A stretch of DNA of 64,000 nucleotides from contig CAWHTG010000004.1 in assembly GCA_963832245.1 (NCBI GenBank), positions 1,054,001 to 1,118,000 on the forward strand. Reading direction: 5' to 3'. The stretch is from JABDBE01 sp963832245. GTDB taxonomy: Bacteria > Acidobacteriota > Terriglobia > Terriglobales > Acidobacteriaceae. Of the stretch, positions 61,965-64,000 are shown piece after piece; positions within the stretch are counted from its first letter, which is position 1; every line of letters begins with the position of its first letter. The notes under the pieces were generated by a model that saw only the letters and a program-made list of their open reading frames with translations, searched no databases and had not been told where the DNA came from. A program made the position numbers and the translations under genes.

Positions 61965-62345
61965 TCAGCCCGAAAACGAAGTGCCGCAACCGCAGGACTT
62001 TGATGAATTCGGGTTAACGAACACGAAGCCTTGCTGCATCAGCGTTTCCTGGTAGTCCAGGGTCATGCCGTGCAGGTAGATGAACGATTTCGGATCGACG
62101 AAGACCCGCACGTCGCCAAACTGGAAGACGCGGTCACGCTCGCGCGGTTGCGTGTCGAAGCGGATGTTATAGCTCAGACCCGAGCATCCCCCGCCTTGCA
62201 CGCCAAGACGCAAGCCGCCCTGTTCGGGTGAAATGCCTTCTTTCACGATGGCGGTGCGGATCCTGGCCAAAGCTTTGTCTGTTACTTGGACACCTTTAGC
62301 TGGCGCTTTCGGCGCTTCCGTTTTGGTCTCTGTTTCGATCATCAT
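61965..62345 (-). CDS. iscA: A-type Fe-S carrier IscA
   Basis: 126 residues. The A-type ligands are Cys in GGCSGLSYNI and the CGC pair in SSKSCGCGTSF. The family core AKGVQVTDKALARIRTAI is complete. A Glu/Lys/Thr-rich N-terminal tail precedes it. The start ATG is near 62345 or 62342, next to an intergenic palindrome. Confidence 0.9.
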   Translation of the reverse strand: MMIETETKTEAPKAPAKGVQVTDKALARIRTAIVKEGISPEQGGLRLGVQGGGCSGLSYNIRFDTQPRERDRVFQFGDVRVFVDPKSFIYLHGMTLDYQETLMQQGFVFVNPNSSKSCGCGTSFSG

Positions 62346-62355
62346 CCGCTCAAAT

Positions 62356-62386
62356 GGCAACGGGCGAGACGCCCGTTCTCCATCAC
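62356..62386. repeat. Palindrome GGGCGAGACGCCC between iscU and iscA
   Basis: ACGGGCGAGACGCCCGT forms a short perfect hairpin. Related to 36512-36546 and 48726-48774. It occupies most of the 43-base gap between the genes. Confidence 0.75.
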
Positions 62387-62388
62387 AA

Positions 62389-62802
62389 CTACTGCGCCAC
62401 GACCGTAGACGGCTTCGCTACGTCCTGCTTCTTCTTCCAGTCATGGATGGCGGCGCGAATCGCGTCCTCTGCCAACACCGAGCAGTGAATCTTTACCGGC
62501 GGCAGAGAGAGCTCTTTCACGATTTCCGTATTCTTGATTTGCAGCGCTTCGTCGACGGTCTTGCCCTTTACCCACTCAGTGGCCAGGGACGAGGACGCAA
62601 TGGCCGAGCCGCATCCAAATGTCTTGAATTTGGCGTCTTCGATGATATTGGTTTGCGGGTTGACTTTGATCTGCAGCTTCATCACGTCGCCGCATTCAGG
62701 CGCGCCGACAAGACCAGTCCCAACTTCAGAACTGTTCTTGTCCAAAGAGCCTACGTTGCGCGGGTTGGAATAATGATCTAGAACCTTATCGCTGTATGCC
62801 AT
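62389..62802 (-). CDS. iscU: Fe-S scaffold IscU
   Basis: 137 residues. Scaffold ligands are visible: Cys in GAPECGDVMKL, Cys in KTFGCGSAIASSS and the HC pair in VKIHCSVLAEDA, with LPPVK as the HscA-binding motif. AAGGAG lies about 11 bases before the ATG. It builds [2Fe-2S] clusters with sulfur from IscS. Confidence 0.95.
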   Translation of the reverse strand: MAYSDKVLDHYSNPRNVGSLDKNSSEVGTGLVGAPECGDVMKLQIKVNPQTNIIEDAKFKTFGCGSAIASSSLATEWVKGKTVDEALQIKNTEIVKELSLPPVKIHCSVLAEDAIRAAIHDWKKKQDVAKPSTVVAQ

Positions 62803-62829
62803 GATTTGCTTTTCTCCTTAAACTTGTAA

Positions 62830-62885
62830 TTATGTGGCTGCGGGTCTTCGATCCGCGACCGGGTCGAAGACCCGGTCCCACACGT
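62830..62885. repeat. Inverted repeat GACCGGGTCGAAGACCCGGTC between iscS and iscU
   Basis: GACCGGGTCGAAGACCCGGTC is palindromic (arms GACCGGGTC and GACCCGGTC), preceded by GGGTCTTCGATCC, which can also pair with it. It fills the 91-base gap. Confidence 0.8.
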
Positions 62886-62893
62886 AAAGCAAC

Positions 62894-64000
62894 TTACTCA
62901 GCCGCCCACTTCACACTCTTCAAATCCACACCTTCTTTCGCCATCTCGTAGAGTGGCGAGAGCTCACGTAGCCGGGTTACTGTTTCCACTACCCGGTCGG
63001 CCACGTAATCAACCTCGGCCTCGGTATTGAAACGCCCAAGCCCGAAGCGAATGGAACTGTGCGCCAAATCATCCCCGGTGCCCAAAGCCTTCAATACATA
63101 AGATGGCTCCAGCGTCGCCGAGGTGCATGCCGAACCGCTCGAAACCGCGATATCGTTGATGCCCATCAGCAACGATTCACCTTCCACGTAGGCAAAGCTG
63201 ATGTTCAAGTTGCCGGGAAGGCGGTGCTCCGTGGAACCGTTGATGTAGACTTCGTCCAGTCCGCCCATAATTTTGTCGCGCAGCCGATTGCGGAGTCCCG
63301 CGAGATGGCAAGCTTCCTTTGCCATCTCTTCTGAGGCGATCGCGCAAGCTTTGCCGAGACCGACAATTCCGGGCACGTTGAGGGTTCCTGAACGCATACC
63401 ACGCTCGTGGCCGCCGCCGTCGATAATGGCGGAAATCTGCACTCGAGGATTCTTGCGCCGCACATACAGCGCTCCGACACCCTTTGGGCCGTACATTTTG
63501 TGGGCTGAAATCGACATTACGTCGATGTTGTTCTTGTTTACATCGACTGGGATCTTGCCCACAGCCTGGGTCGCGTCAGTATGGAAAATGATTCCGCGCT
63601 CCCGACAAAGCTTGCCAATCTCTGCGATGGGCTGCAGCACCCCAATTTCGTTATTGGCCCACATGATTGTCACAAGAATGGTCTTGTCATCCATGGCGCG
63701 CTTCAGCTCGTCAAGATCGACCAATCCATCCTTTTGCACCGGCAGGTAAGTAACCCGATAGCCGTACTTTTCCAGACGCTTGCAGGTGTCGAGCACAGCC
63801 TTGTGCTCCGTCACGGCGGTGATGATGTGATTGCCTTTTTCTTTGTACATCTCGGCCACGCCCTTGATGGCCAGGTTGTCGCTCTCGGTCGCACCTGAAG
63901 TAAAGATAATTTCCTTGGTAGTGGCGCCGACCAGTTTGGCAACGCGTTCGCGCGCGAGTTCCACGCCTTCTTCGCCCGCCCAGCCAAAGGAGTGATTGCG
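62894..64000 (-). CDS. iscS: Cysteine desulfurase IscS (N-terminus beyond window)
   Basis: At least 368 residues; the frame is open to the window edge, so the start lies to the right. It begins with NHSFGWAGEEGVELARERVA. The pyridoxal-phosphate Lys is in SAHKMYGPKGVGAL, and the catalytic Cys is in SSGSACTSATLEPSYVL. It supplies persulfide sulfur for the isc operon. About 30-35 residues are missing. An iscR regulator, if present, would be beyond the edge. Confidence 0.95.
   Translation of the reverse strand, partial: RNHSFGWAGEEGVELARERVAKLVGATTKEIIFTSGATESDNLAIKGVAEMYKEKGNHIITAVTEHKAVLDTCKRLEKYGYRVTYLPVQKDGLVDLDELKRAMDDKTILVTIMWANNEIGVLQPIAEIGKLCRERGIIFHTDATQAVGKIPVDVNKNNIDVMSISAHKMYGPKGVGALYVRRKNPRVQISAIIDGGGHERGMRSGTLNVPGIVGLGKACAIASEEMAKEACHLAGLRNRLRDKIMGGLDEVYINGSTEHRLPGNLNISFAYVEGESLLMGINDIAVSSGSACTSATLEPSYVLKALGTGDDLAHSSIRFGLGRFNTEAEVDYVADRVVETVTRLRELSPLYEMAKEGVDLKSVKWAAE

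Overview
The window looks like chromosomal DNA of a soil-type member of the Acidobacteriota (Koribacter/Terriglobia-like). This is an inference from the gene repertoire: a Ser/Thr kinase fused to TPRs, a GloVer-repeat secreted protein, a fused 2-oxoacid dehydrogenase E1, a pilMNOPQ cluster headed by a small HTH gene, many MxQ-poor low-complexity secreted proteins, and numerous palindromic intergenic repeats. No rRNA, tRNA or CRISPR array was recognised.

Region 1-9.8 kb is accessory metabolism and signalling. It holds a Mn exporter (mntP), a sulfatase with its radical-SAM maturase (transcribed maturase then sulfatase), and a 1035-residue multi-sensor histidine kinase followed by a LuxR-type response regulator and a receiver-only regulator. 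Region 9.8-14.4 kb is scarred: an IS66 tnpB remnant, a Ser/Thr kinase-TPR gene, a truncated second copy of the receiver-only regulator, and a frameshifted L,D-transpeptidase without its catalytic domain.

Region 14.6-21.0 kb is a phage-derived block organised around one divergent control region (17551-17645). Leftward run five tightly overlapping genes: a possible single-strand-annealing-type protein, an unknown, a PD-(D/E)XK nuclease, an unknown and an HNH nuclease. Rightward lie a ribbon-helix-helix regulator, three 41-bp tandem repeats, a terminase large subunit split by one in-frame amber codon, and a zinc-motif protein. No integrase, portal or capsid gene is visible. A transglutaminase-like gene just to its right appears to be cut short at the block boundary.

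Region 21.7-64 kb is mostly housekeeping. In order it holds: phosphoglycolate phosphatase-like HAD; fused branched-chain/pyruvate-type E1; DinB-like, aspartyl-protease-like and GloVer proteins; DoxX; the type IV pilus operon pilMNOPQ; an M24 peptidase; accB and accC; thiE; two APC permeases; NAD(P)HX epimerase/dehydratase; a PilZ-like protein; tsaE; fabI; an MFS exporter; a membrane glycosyltransferase; a TPR protein; an NtrC-type two-component pair; an OmpA-like barrel protein; yraN; a GalT-like enzyme; and a complete leftward isc operon (iscS-iscU-iscA-hscB-hscA-fdx-iscX), with iscS running off the right edge. Inverted repeats of at least seven families sit in the intergenic spaces of this part, including four junctions of the isc operon. 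They were not seen in the first 21.7 kb, which supports reading the left part as more recently acquired.
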